Position numbers and translations under genes: made by a program
Assembly (NCBI GenBank): GCA_029379385.1
Contig: CM055607.1
Span: forward strand, 31,741,235 to 31,805,234
Source: Quillaja saponaria
Taxonomy: Eukaryota; Streptophyta; Magnoliopsida; Fabales; Quillajaceae
Direction: 5' to 3'
Length of the DNA stretch: 64,000 bases
Shown: positions 24,380 to 37,100 of the stretch, piece after piece
Layout of the letters: each line of letters starts with the position of its first letter
Position numbering within the stretch: the first letter of the stretch is position 1
Notes under the pieces: generated by a model
Seen by the model: the letters and a program-made list of their open reading frames with translations, nothing else
Database searches by the model: none
What the model was told of the DNA's origin: nothing

Positions 24380-25213
24380 GCCAGAGAATGACAGTTCGTG
24401 TAAAGTTACTATTAGAAGTTATTCAAAGGATGGTGTACACATTTCTTTTTTGGTTAGGCTGCTATGTTTTGTCTAAATTCTAAATGTGGACGTATAAAAA
24501 TTGGGTGCCCAAGTCAGCTTTGTAGTTCGAAGACATTTGTCAAGTATGTTAACTATGTAATTGAATAGCAAGATCATAAAACACGGAAACTCAGTCCTCT
24601 TTGGTGTATTTGTAGGGTTTCTGCAACTTCAACGTGCAGCATCCTTTCTCGTATACTGATAAAAAAATTGGTAGTTTATGCATTCATCTGCATAAGGTGT
24701 TTTATCGTTCTTTCTTTTTCTTTTTGTACATATATATGCCTTAAACGCATAATCTGGTGGATGAACAATATTGCTTATTGGAATGGAACACCCTGAAAGC
24801 TCTTATTGCATCTCTGTTATAGGGTTCTGATTTCTGTACATCAACGATCACTAGATTAGTAAACATTAAAGAATATTAGACGAGGACCATCCAACTAGGT
24901 ACTAACTTTGTTTCTTCTATTTGTTTGCAGATGAACATATATTCTTTTTTTGGGCTTTCACATCATCCAGTTTCCTGAAGTAGCCGCTCCTTTTGTCTCC
25001 TACAAATATCTGGCTTTCTGAAAATACGACTTACCATTTCTGCCCCTTCCTAGACACCTCTAGCTACACCTTGTATTACAACTCTGAAGAAGATTCCAAT
25101 GGGTCCCTAGAAATCTTCACCCATTTATATTTATCCAGAATAAAAAAATACCAATACATCTGGAAGACCAATACAAAGAGCACAAAGAATGCAGAGGTGA
25201 TTAAGATAAAAGA
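24380..25213. other. Intergenic: CDT1 3' flank and possible leader of the next ORF
   Basis: Contains the CDT1 3' UTR. An open frame at 24993-25217 (74 codons) overlaps the next start by four bases (ATGA). It has no recognisable family and may be an upstream ORF. Confidence 0.4.
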
Positions 25214-25585
25214 ATGAAGAGAGACCTCTTGGAGTTTAGAACACCTCAACACCCATCTTTAGGTACAAACAACTGGGGAGGTGCTTCTCCTTTGTTAGCA
25301 AGAAACGTACCTAAGGAATCACTTGAACAAAGGTACATAAATCTCAACACAATCTGCACCCGCGATGAGATATTTCCAGCTGCAGATGAGAACTTCAACT
25401 ACTTGTTTCAAATTCATGAATCTAAACATGAATGCAATCTCAATGCAACTCAGAAAAGAAGGGGAATGTTATCTAAGCTAATGTTTCTGCGAAAAGAGAA
25501 GACTGTACTGGGTGGAAAGTCAAAGAAAAAAAGATGGTTTCCAAGATTGGATCCTCAAAATAGGTGGCCTCAAGGTTGGTGTTGA
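25214..25585 (+). CDS. Unrecognised small basic protein with Trp-rich C-terminus
   Basis: ORF of 123 codons. I do not recognise the family. The composition looks protein-like rather than random: a mixed charged N-terminal half, then a Lys/Arg-rich stretch (KSKKKRWFPRLD) and a C-terminal end of RWPQGWC with three Trp in the last 18 residues. No signal peptide or membrane segment is evident, and the basic cluster could serve as a nuclear signal. It begins inside the stop codon of an upstream open frame (the TGA of ATGA), which would suit reinitiation if both are translated. It could also be the last exon of a longer gene whose earlier exons I could not join, or a fragment. Confidence 0.45.
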   Translation: MKRDLLEFRTPQHPSLGTNNWGGASPLLARNVPKESLEQRYINLNTICTRDEIFPAADENFNYLFQIHESKHECNLNATQKRRGMLSKLMFLRKEKTVLGGKSKKKRWFPRLDPQNRWPQGWC

Positions 25586-26904
25586 CCAAGTTTCATTCAT
25601 GCAACTTGTTAGATGATGTACTCTAAAGTTTCCAGGAAGGAAAGCCTATTTGATTTCTTAGAGATTGGTCTTCTAATTTTTGTTTTTTCAATGAATGATT
25701 ATCTTACAGTTAAAAATCCATTTGCAATTCTTTTTGTTTTAAATGTCCTCTATATCAAGTTGACAAGTCCTAGTAGCTTGAAACACCGAATTAAGACAAA
25801 GGAGCTCAAAAGAGGATATATTGGCCATTCTCATATTGTTCCTTTATAGACGAACATAATAGTAGGTTTGATTGTCATATTATCCATATTCTGATCATAT
25901 TATGATAAATGATACCTTGTTTAAAAACTTAAATTTGTAGTAAGAGAGAACACCTAATCATTTAAATATTTTAACATTCTGCGAGATTAGTTAACCTACA
26001 TTTCAAGACTCTTTTGGCTACTTCTCCTACTACTTTTGTCTATATCGTAAGAGTTATATTTGAGTCTCACAAAAGATAACTCAACAAAAAATTCTTACAA
26101 GATCACTTACTTTCGAAATGAATTATGATCATAAATCACAACTAATTAAAACTGGACGTATTACCTTGTTGATGCACTATAACTCATTTAATTATGGGGT
26201 GATAGAGCCTACAAACTCACAAGCTAGTGCACACATATTGATAGTTAGTGATTACGTAAGAATTTTTCTGCATCAGCCACCAAAAGTGCTATTGAAAAAG
26301 CATTTAGCCAAATGGTTAGAGAGGTAATTGTAATTTCTAAAATGTGAAGAAGACATGCCAAAGCCCAAAGGCGCCATTTGAAGTTTCTTGGCATCATCAA
26401 GCACAGGATTAATCCGGTTTTTATTGGTTATGAGGGTTTATGAAAAGGAAAAAAAGCTAACTCGTGTTAGTTCATAAGTCTTGTAAGGTTTTTGTACGAA
26501 CTAAAAAAAATAAATCATTATAAATTTTTTTCATTGTAGGAAAAATTAACTCATAGTGTATACATCAGTAAACAGAATTATAATATATTTCTATTTATTA
26601 GTAGTGTAAAAATCAAATACACTGGGAGGCCATTAAATATTAATTAAACCACGCAATTCAACAGAGTAACTGCAACCTTTGCTGTTATAATTTCCTCTTA
26701 GCAAAAATAGCTTCTTCTATTGTTTTTCTGAGTAAGATTGGTGGTTTGTTAATATTGGGACGTGCTTACAACAATTGTGTCCATTTGTTCACTATTTTCT
26801 AACACCATGCAAGTAGAATATGATTCTGAATTGAGAACTAAACAAATTTGTTTTTTGCAGTTTCTATTTCCTTTTCAGTTTTCAACTAATTTACTAAGCT
26901 AGGT
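25586..26904. other. Intergenic, no gene seen
   Basis: AT-rich. The open frames at 25613-25849 and 26118-26327 have no family resemblance and poor composition. This stretch also forms the upstream region of the dead 2OGD copy. Confidence 0.5.
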
Positions 26905-28816
26905 TTAGTATTAACGCCCAAAAGTAGACCTGGAAAAGTAGAAGTTCCACTGTTTGACAATATGCCGGTAATTGATCTTGGTTATAATCATCCAAAAGTG
27001 ATTCAGCAAATCATAAAGACTAGCCAATAATATGGATTCTTTCAGGTTTGGTATCCTTTAATCTCTTTGTTTCATTGTTAATGGGTTTTCAATCGTTCAA
27101 GTATTTGATTTTGAAAGCAAAATTTAGTTGATTAATAACGGGGTTTCCATAGAAGTTACTCGATGATGTAATGGAGGTAGCCAAGGAGTTCTTTGATCTG
27201 CCTACAGAGGACAAGACTAAATTATATTGAGATGATCCTAAGCAAAGCTGTAGACTTTATACCACCATTGACTATGCCATTGAGAAGGTACACTGTTGGA
27301 GAGATAATTTGAGACACCCTTGTCATCCTTTAGAGGAACACATTCAACTTTGGCCAGAAATGCCAGCTCAATATCGGTATGTTCTGAATTTCCCTAGTCC
27401 CAATTGTTTTTGGTAAAATTGTTTCAGTGATTTATGGGCTGCTTTTTCAGGGATGTGGGAGGTAGCTATCCAGAACAAGTGAGGAACTGAATTTAAGGAT
27501 TTTGGATCTAATGTGTGAAGGATTAGGACTTGAAATTGGATACTTCAATGATGAGCTGAGTAGAATTTAGTTAATGGCTGTAAATTACTACCCACCATGC
27601 CCAGACCCAAGTTCAACTTTGGGTTCACCTAAACACAGTGATGTTAATCTCGTAATTCTTCTTCTTCAAGGTGAAGTGAATGGCCTGCAAGTCATGAAGG
27701 ATGGAGAATGGCTAGCTGTTGAGGCTCTGCCTTCTGCATTTGTGGTTAACATAGGCCACATGTTACAGTTTAATCCCTCTATCTCCTTTTGCTTCTTTTT
27801 GTTTTCCCCTTTTGTCAGTTTTGCTGAGCACTCTTGAACATGAAAACTAGATGTGAGGGTTCACTATAGAAGGTGATAGAAAATATTTTTTATTCATTTA
27901 CTGATAGTATATGTTAATGGTTTTTAATTATATATCTGAATTTGTACATGAGATTCATATGCCCTCAGTTCATTTTCATTCAGTTTTCCATCAGCCTCTT
28001 TCTCTATGTATTAGGAATCTGTTTGAATTTGTTGTCCATTAGAACATACAAACAAATAAAATAAACAAAGACGGCACAAATTAGGCTTTTTCAGCCTGAA
28101 GGAGGTTTAACTTTATTGGTTTTCAATGCATAAAGAAGTAATTTAAAATGCCGGCCTACCTAGGAGGGGGAGAGTTGGAAAGTCTTTATCAAGTGCTGTA
28201 GTCGACCTACTTGAAGAGGCTTGCTTTTTGAAATAAATCTACTCCTTTTGAACTTGTTTGTACCTTGAAAGAAACTTGTCCAGTTTGTTATGGAGATTAA
28301 ATTGTCATTATAACCAATCCCAAAGTGCTAATCAAAATTTATACTTGATTAATGCATAACTGAAAGTTATGCTTCAAATATATTTTACTGACTGTGATTT
28401 TTTAAGTGTCATAACATAATATAACCCACCAAATATTATCTCTGTTGTTCTGCAATTCTGCAAGATACCTGATATAAGTTTCCTAATTAACATAAGGTAC
28501 AAATTGATATTCTTCAATTAATAGATTATCAGCAATGAGAAGCTGATGAGTGCTGACCATATATAGAGTTGTGACAAACAAAAGAGCTGCAAGGACTACA
28601 GTTGCTAGCTTCATCCACCCAACCACAATTTGCCATATTGAGCCTGCAAAAGCACTTGCCAACGACTGTAATCCTCCACTGTATAGAACATTTGTATACA
28701 AAGACTTCCTCAGTACCTATATAGCACACACTCAGGAGAGAGATCAAGTGCCTTACTTGATCTATACAAGCTCTGATCTGAAATCTGTTTTCAGTAAACT
28801 TACATATATATGTTGA
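26905..28816 (+). pseudogene. Decayed 2OG/Fe(II)-dependent dioxygenase (DMR6/H6H-like clade)
   Basis: Four exon remnants in the normal order: about 26905-27045 (MPVIDLG, then YGFFQ), 27153-27375 (EFFDLPTEDK), 27451-27768 (NYYPPCPDPS, KHSD with the two iron ligands, GLQVMKDGEW, FVVNIGHMLQ) and 28525-28816 (ISNEKLMSADH, EPAKALANDCNPP). The lesions seen are an in-frame TAA just before YGFFQ, a TGA after KTKLY, a frameshift at the start of exon 3, a TAG before the MAVNYYPP segment, a lost GT donor after exon 3 (cag|tttaat), and a frameshift plus TAG just after SADH. Intron 3 is enlarged to about 750 bp. It is clearly a pseudogene and probably a paralogue of the copy at the left edge. Confidence 0.9.
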
Positions 28817-31800
28817 ATAAGCTGATTGAAATGAACATGTACTTTTGTGCATTCTCATAATACTAATAATGTGTTCACAGTTATAAAGCAAGAGTTAGCC
28901 TTGGAATATGCTAAAACTTTCTTGACCAACTAGTTAGTGGCTGTTATCTCAACTACCTAGCTTACAATCAGATCAAATGGCAGACATATCCTGCTACTAT
29001 CTCTTTCATGCTGATAAAATCCCATCAAGTTTACTCTTAAGGTTCTGCATGCTCTCAAGCATAAGATCTGAAATCTCAAAGTTAATAGAAAATGATATTG
29101 GGGAATCCCCATATCCTAACTTTGTGGCTAGTGCTTGGGAAAGTTAATCTCTAGTCATTAACATTTTCACACTTACATGATTGCATATGGAAAAGAAAAT
29201 AGTGATTATTCTGTTGACAGGATGACAGCAGAATCCTCAGTCCTCACTTATAAGAACAATTCAGATCCACTGTGTTAACAGATTGAAGAACATTGTGATT
29301 TAGAATAATAATGAAATTTTCTTCCATATGATCTAGGTTTTGTCCATGGACAAGTAGAGAGCATCCAACAGAGGAAGAAGTTCTCTCTGTAACACTAGAT
29401 CCTTTACACGCTGTTATTATTTTATCAAGATAATGTTCCCACTTTACATTACAATATCCATCAGGAAGGAAAAGGGTTAAGATACAGGTTGACTGTTACC
29501 CAAAACTTTTCAAGAAGTCTTCTAAGTTGCATGGAACTAGTTTAGATGCTGATATAGTTGAATAGTCTTTCTACCATCCCAGTGACAGTGTTGACAAATA
29601 TAGTATTTCTACCATCTCATTGTGGGGGAAAATACACTGATGATACACAGAAGGTAAACAACCTGATCCATGCATGTAACTTGAAGCAGATATTCTTCAT
29701 CATAGTGGCTCCAATGAAAGAATTCTAAATCTCAAATTATTAAAAGAGCTAGATTCCAAACAAGCAGAACAGTAATTCAAAGATTAGTCCAGAAATCCAA
29801 CTACCATTGTTTGTGTTTCTGCTTAATGCTTTTGATTGACAATGAATATTCCGTTTATATTGCTGCTGTGCTAAAAGTTCCAATTATCTTTAAGAATTGT
29901 AAATGTTTACCACATTCACACCACAGATTCTAGATACTTAAAGATTGTTTTCCTTAATAAAAATCATGGATGCAATTTATAAACTTGGTGGAGAAAGAAA
30001 GTGAGGGGATAGAAGAACAGAAAAGAAGAAGAAAGCATTTTATTAGATTATGAAACTGGTGGTTTATCTACTCTGAGTGGTCTATTGAATGACAAATGCC
30101 ACTAAACCCACCTTATCTTCCAAGTGTACAGATTAGATTAAGCACTTAATCTTACCAAAACTAAATCTTGATTTTCTGAACAAAGTGAAAGAAGTTACTG
30201 GTAATTAACAAAATAATTTGTACCTTTCATGGTGGTAGGAATAACTTTTTGTACTAGCTACAAATTATGTTTACTAATTTTTAAACACATAATGCTGGAC
30301 TTTTCCTTGCAATACTATCATTTAAGATTCCAAGTTGTTTGATATGGTCAGAGTCTACTTTGTATTGATCTAATCTGAAATTCAAAGAGTAATTTCATTA
30401 TGATACTTGAAAGTACCTTTAGTGAAAGATAATATCTTGAGGTTTGGACTAATATTAACTACTTGTTATTATATATGATTGATGATGGAAGATTAGACTA
30501 CAAATTTAGAATTTTAATTATGATATTCCTTAATAAAGTTGGAAATTTCCAATATTCTATTAATTACAAGATGACTTGGTTTTTTTCACTATAAGACCCA
30601 TAAACTTTATGGCCAATAACTAAATTACAACTGGTGAAAATCAGGACAGGTAGAGTGATCTTAGCTAGTGTTCTACTTTTCCTTATAAGCTTCTAACCTA
30701 ACATTAATTTGGATCTGTCTTCATCTTTGTTATGCAACTTAGGGTTCTTACATGTAGATTACTACGCATGCCTGTGCTTGAATTCTTCATTTTATTTTCT
30801 TTTAAACATCAACATGCAACAACGCTGAGAGAGAAGAATCTAATTTGAGATTTTTTTGAGAGACGAATCGTGATTAATTACCAAGGATTCAGTTATGTTT
30901 ATGATAATTGTATTCTTTCTATTTAAATCATAAATATAGCAAAAAAAAAAAAAAAATTGTGATAGTTGGAATAAATTGATATTAATGAAGAAAAAATATA
31001 AATGATATTGAATTGTAAACTTGACCATTTCTCGATCATTTTCTCTCCAACAACATTAATTTATTCAGCTAGTGGCCACTAGTGTCACTCATTCATCATA
31101 TTTAAAGTTGGATTTCATTAGGGTACTCTTGCAATTGGAGCCCGTCAATATTGACTAAGAGAGATCAAAGTAATACTCATGACTTTGGAGACTATAGGAG
31201 TCATCCCTCCTAGATTACGTGTATGTAAAAAGCTCAACTACAAGATCTACTTGGGATGGTTTTGGTTCCCAACTATGTTAGAAAAGGAAAAGCAAGAAAT
31301 AAAGGAGATGATAGACATGATAAAAGGTGGCCTTTGGAATCCAAATACGAAATGAAAACCTAAAGAAATTGTCACACCACATGTTCTTTCTTAATTTATT
31401 ACTTATGATATATATATATATATATTACATAACACTTAGCTCATATGACAAAGAAATTGAGAAAAGAAAGGTCGTTCTTTGTCCTTTTGCATTCATGAAA
31501 TATACTCATTTCATACACAATATAATCATGCATAGCTCAGTTGACTTTGTCCAATATTGAGGTTCAAGAAGCCTGAGTAAGCTTGAAATTATGCAAGAAA
31601 TGATTCATCAAAAAATTAATAGCCGTTTGAAGTATTTTAGTTTTTGTTTCAATATTTGACAGAAATTAATACTTTGATGTTTTTTAACTAACGTGAATTA
31701 AAATCTGGCTTTATAATTAAGAGCTAGCAGGAAAAATTTATAAGAATGTAGAAGACAATATTATTCTTGGTGTAGGTTTATTTAGTTGATATGATGAACT

Positions 31801-33798
31801 CAATCCGAACAAGTTATAATTATGTCAAAAAACTTTTTTTTAACTCTCAACACTAAATGTTTAATAAAATAGTAACTCACTCCATACTAAAATAACCTAA
31901 TTAATTAGCAACACAACAAAAATGCATGATTGTGCCCCTTGGCCCTTACAGAGCAAATAAAGGAGGCAGACTTTGTTCAATTTAACCACTTTCCGACAAA
32001 CTGAATCACCTTTTATTACTAAAGCAAACAATGGTAGATGATTGTTTTATAGCATTATTGATCTGATAATTTCATATTCGTTAACCCAAAATTTGGATTC
32101 TTCTCCTTCATGAATAGTAATTAAACTCTTCTTGCCAAAATGAAAAAGAACAGAAAATGATTAGATATCAATGACCATAATAACTCTAGATCATAATGTT
32201 TAAACAAATCATGGGATTCCAAAAATGATGTTAAGTTAGTGCGGGGCAAAAATATTTGAAAGAGGAGGGGGTTAGGACAAGAAACATCACTTAATAAACA
32301 TGTAAATGTTACAGAGAACATGAACATGCTTGATCTGTACCATACACACCAAGATCAAATGGGAGACATCTAGATTAATCAATATTGCATGAATGTTACT
32401 CAATGAAAATGGGTTGGTTCGACGTACTCTCGTGAGAAATTTGACTTTTTCTTTAATATGGGTGTTAAGTCTTAGACTAAACAATATATGACTAGTAAAT
32501 TTTCATTTAATTTCTCTTAAGCACTTTCATATATTATGAAGCTTTCAATTAGAAGTAAAAGGTGCATCTATCAACTTATCTATTTGTTCTTGTAAAACAT
32601 TTTTAGTGTATAATATGCAGACATATGATAAGAGTTGAGAATATGAGATACCGTTCAAACATTAAGTATTTGAATAATAAACTCTCACATATGATTCATT
32701 AAGAAGATGCTAAAACATATGAAATAGCTCTTAAAAATTTTCGAAGTCAGATTGAGGAGGTGTTTAATGGGGAGGGTGTTTAGAACTTGTCGGAGGCCAC
32801 AAAGATCAATAATTAGTTGGGAGGGAGGGGGGGGGGGGGGGTAAGGAAGATAGGGTAGACATCACAACTTTTGGGGCAATAAGCTCATTACTGAAAAAGA
32901 CCTTAAGAGAGTAAATTCATTAGGGTTTCAAAAAAAGGATTGAAAATTGAGAGGAAGATAAGAAGCATATTCCTCAATTAGGCATGATGTTGTTGGCCAT
33001 CAAATGCCACCACCAACAAAATGTACTCAACAACTATCATAACCCAATTTGATCATTTTTATGTTTTATTTTTTTCCTTTTTGTTTATGAATATATTGGG
33101 TTCATAAATATAAGCTCAAATTAGTACCTAACCCTTCATTTCTTCTCTCTTAGGCAGGCCTTGTGCCTCTCACAAGGATGGAATATGAGGTCTCTTGGGT
33201 TTTCTTTTCTTGACCAACAATACGAAAGCAGTTTACTAAAATGCGCTTGGGTAAATTACAGAGGGTGCGTACTGTACTATCCTGTGGACCATTGCATAAA
33301 TCAACGGCGCACATTTCCTTATTTAAAGCTAATGCACATGTAACTCCTATATAGATTCCATGTTCTTTCATCTCTTCCTCCCGCATCTCCATCGTTGACA
33401 TGCTCTCTCTCTGAGTGTGAAAAGAAGTTACGAACTAGGAGCTATTGAAACTGCCTCAGGCTTCTTTTCCCTCTGAAAAAAACAAGCGGTGAAAAAGCAG
33501 AGCTTTTCTTTGACAAATGTAGCTCAAAGCTTCTAAATTCTCAGTTCAATTTATCATTGCTTTGAGTCAACAGCTTCATAGTCTCTCCAATATCTTTCTG
33601 GGATTGGACCCTTTTGAGCTCTGCTTCTTCCCTACCAAATCCATTTGAATTACCGGCGAAGGCCGAAAACATCTCACTGTTCTGTGGTCCATCCATGTCG
33701 TCGGATATAAGCTAATTTCCTCTTGACTGTCCCGTACTTCTTTCATTTGAAGTCTCTGTGGAATTTGCACTAACTTAGAGAGTTTCCATACAAATTAG
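28817..33798. other. Long intergenic region upstream of the bHLH gene
   Basis: About 5 kb with no gene I can support. Short open frames (30840-31028, 31327-31560, 32121-32484, 33150-33401) lack family motifs. A TA microsatellite lies at about 31411-31425, and a long G run at 32819-32841 could form a G-quadruplex. The last 400 bp, with CT-rich sequence near 33400, is the likely promoter and leader start of the bHLH gene. Confidence 0.45.
32819..32841 (+). repeat. Poly-G tract
   Basis: A G-rich run broken by two A residues (gggagggagg followed by about 11 G), rare in this AT-rich region and able in principle to fold as a G-quadruplex. Confidence 0.8.
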
Positions 33799-33962
33799 AT
33801 GGATAACAACACGAACTCTGTGCGGGAGTGCTGGAGTGTAACTTTTGTTTCCAGTCTCATGGGTTTGGTTCATGTTTCATGTTTGTGAGTATTTAAGTTG
33901 TGAGAAAGTTCGTGTTTTGCTCTAGGGAATTGGTACTTGAATTCGTCTGTGCTGTGTGAATT

Positions 33963-34067
33963 ATGGGCAGGGATCGTCTGTTACTGCCAAAAGTTGGACC
34001 GCCATTAAAACGGCGAGCAGGGTTAAGGAGGAAGCAAGCTGGAAGAGGCTCTTACAGAGGAAGCTAG
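33963..34067 (+). CDS. Upstream ORF (34 codons) in the leader of the bHLH gene
   Basis: ATG to TAG, encoding a very basic peptide that starts MGRDRLLLPKVGPPLKRR and continues with more Arg/Lys/Gly. It ends 104 nt before the main ATG in a different frame. Arabidopsis bHLH155 (At2g31280), the family member this gene resembles, is annotated with a conserved peptide uORF (CPuORF7), so this is a candidate for that element. I cannot confirm the peptide match. An additional uORF of 29 codons lies at 33799-33888. Confidence 0.5.
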   Translation: MGRDRLLLPKVGPPLKRRAGLRRKQAGRGSYRGS

Positions 34068-34171
34068 GACACAGGGTCGTGGGAAATTTCAGGGTTTCTT
34101 TTTTGTTTTTTGGAGGATTAACTTTCAACCCATTTTGGAATACTTTTTGGGGGTGTCAAAATTTTGAGGAG

Positions 34172-37100
34172 ATGGGTATGGACTTGCACCAAATACTCAG
34201 AAGCCTCTGTTACAATACGGATTGGAAGTACGGCGTCTTTTGGAAACTCAAACATCGTACTCGGATGTACGTTAACTTTTCACAAGTTATGATTATTATT
34301 TTTTTTATAAGGACAAGTTATGATTATATAATGCACTATTCATGTTTTCTGTGTGAATATCCTACGTTTTAGATGCTAACATTACATTCGAAATGAACAT
34401 TGAAATTACAGTTGTAATTGACTCTGCAATTTCATGTTATGGGGAAGGGGTGAGTACGTACATCAGTTTTTTCTATAATATCATACCGTCTCCTAAAGAA
34501 TAATCTAATTAATATCGTAACTTCTGTCTGTCTTTGTCAATTTCTTGAATTTGCTTCGTTCTTATGATTTATTGTCAAGTATATTTATTTTTATCGTTGG
34601 GGATGAAGACATGCTTTCTATAATCCTCCATTTTGGTTTTGGATCTGAAGGCTATGTGTTACGTTTGTAGAATTCAGATAATCAGAACTTGTGGGTGTTA
34701 ATAGGATTGGATATTCTGGTATGGTTTAAGAAAACACTATAATGTTTTGAAGGGATCTTGTTCGGTGGAATATGATCTGACTGTTCAGGGTTAAGGTTCT
34801 ATATCACGTTGCATGTTGTGTTTATCAATGGGATTTAAGGTTGTGTTCATTGGTGTTGCTGTTGTGTGCATGGTGGTGGAATCACCCTGCATTAATTGAC
34901 TGAGTAATGAGTCTAACCATGGGGGGTGAGATGTCTGATTTGTTAATTGAGGAAGTAGCAAGTCCTTTCTAAGATTTAAGAGATGGTAACATGTTTTCTT
35001 TTGTCTAACTTCTTTGGATGGTAATTCTTGCAGGGTCTTAACTTGGGAGGATGCTTACTATGAAAGCAGTGACAGTTATGAGCCCTCAGGGAGTAAGCTC
35101 TGTGGAAAGAACCTGAAACAATTTGATGGGGGGCATCTTTCGCATGACCCCCTTGGCTTAGCTGTGGCAAAAATGTCATATCGTGTATATTCTTTGGGTG
35201 AAGGGTAAGATGATCTGACTGATTCTTTCGTTCTATATGATATATTATCTATATCTGCAATTTTGCTGTGATTTCAGGATTTTCCACAAATTAATATTTT
35301 CTACGATTTGTTTCAAGTGTCAGGAGTTCTAAGTTGTAAGAAGTCTAATCTTTCAAAATCCTTTTTGACAGTCGTCTTAAGATAAACTTATGCTTGTGCT
35401 CTTGCTTTCCTGTATAAATCATCCTACTCTAAACTATGGCAGTAAATAAATTGCATACTATGAGATACATGACTAAGTCTGTGTACCTTCAAAGTTCACA
35501 ACATCATCTTGTATTGCACATGTGTTGGACAGGATTGTTGGAGAAGTAGCTGTTACAGGAAAGCATCGGTGGATCTGTGTCGATAATCATGTTGCAAGTT
35601 CTGGCTCATCATTTGATTTTGAGGTGAGAGATAGCCTAGTTATGCAATGATGTCAGAGAACACCTGTTTTCATGATTTCACCTAGGAATATGTATGAAGA
35701 CGTGTAGGTATACCAGGCACAATTGTGTCATACTCTATTGATTTTCCAATAATTCTTAGTTATATTTTGTTTGATTTAATTGTCAGTACTCTGATGGGTG
35801 GCAATCTCAAGTTGCTGCTGGAATAAGGGTAAGGCTACTTCCTCCTTTTAAGTTTTATTTTTTTTAATGATGAATACTACAATAGAGACTTATTCAAATC
35901 TACCTGAAGACCTTGCAATTACTGAGGATACTGGAGCATTAAATTCCTTGATGTGCAAAACATAAGGAATCATCAGCTTATTATGGGTTTACAGTATGAA
36001 AAATTACTAAGTCAGTACGGTCTAACTCCCTGGTCCTTTTCAGTAGACCCTCTAGCGGTCTGGTGCTTTTGTTATACACATGATTTAGAGGATGATATTG
36101 TGTAATCTTATCTAGGATCACATGAAAAGTATTGTCTCCCAGCCAAACTGCTGCTTTGTCACGTTGAAAAGTCTGCCTGCTAGTCCGGGGTTCCTTTATG
36201 TGACATGTTACAGACTTTGAAATATGCGGATTAAACAATTGTGCTGAGTTGGACTTCGGACTAAAACAGAGAATTTTTATTTTTTATTTTTTACTCATTA
36301 TTAGGGTGCTTTTTGTTCTGCTTACTTGTGTGGGTTATTGCTGGCAGTATGTGTTAAGGACTGCTCTACATCTTCTTGTAGTTATTTCCTTGGGAAATTA
36401 AGGAATATGTGTAGATTCTTCATCTTCTGTAGTGATGAGTGGATTGATAGTTACAGAATGAGAACAATATTAGGTCTTGATATCCTTTACAGATTTGAGT
36501 TGTTTTGTTTGCTGTACTCTTGATCATTTTGAATTGAACTGCATCAGCTTTTTATTCACAAAGCTATTATTCTTTTGTCTTGTAGACCATTGCTGTTGTT
36601 TCTGTAGCCCCACTTGGAGTTGTGCAGCTTGGGTCTCTAAATAAGGTAAGACAAGTTGATTCTCTTGCCTTCTGTGCCGTGCCAAAATTATGCGCAACCA
36701 TGTTCATGTGTGTTATTGCCTTGGGTTCACTATTGAATCTGTTATCTCTTCTGATTTTGTATATAGGTTTTAACCATATTTGTCATTTTACATCTAGTTA
36801 CTTAATTTTGCTTGGATCTGGAGTTGTTATTCATTGATATGTCTTTCTTTCCTTGTCCATGTAATTGTGCCTGTACGGTGATTGAAAACTTGTTAACTCC
36901 ACATACTTTGTTCATCACGTGCACTATCTAAACCCGAAGTCATGTTAGTGCCAAGCTTGTCTTTTTATTTTCTATTTTTTCTTGCACTTAAGAGGACTTC
37001 TTGTCCTCCCCTTTTATTTCTTTCTCTCTTAATAAAATTTCTTTTTCTATCCAAAAATAAAATAAAAAAAATAAAAAATGAAAAAGTTGGTGCCAAAGTT

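Noticed and set aside
33956..34171. In-frame 72-codon extension upstream of the bHLH start
   Set aside because: It begins at GTG rather than ATG, has no family similarity, and overlaps a better uORF in another frame.
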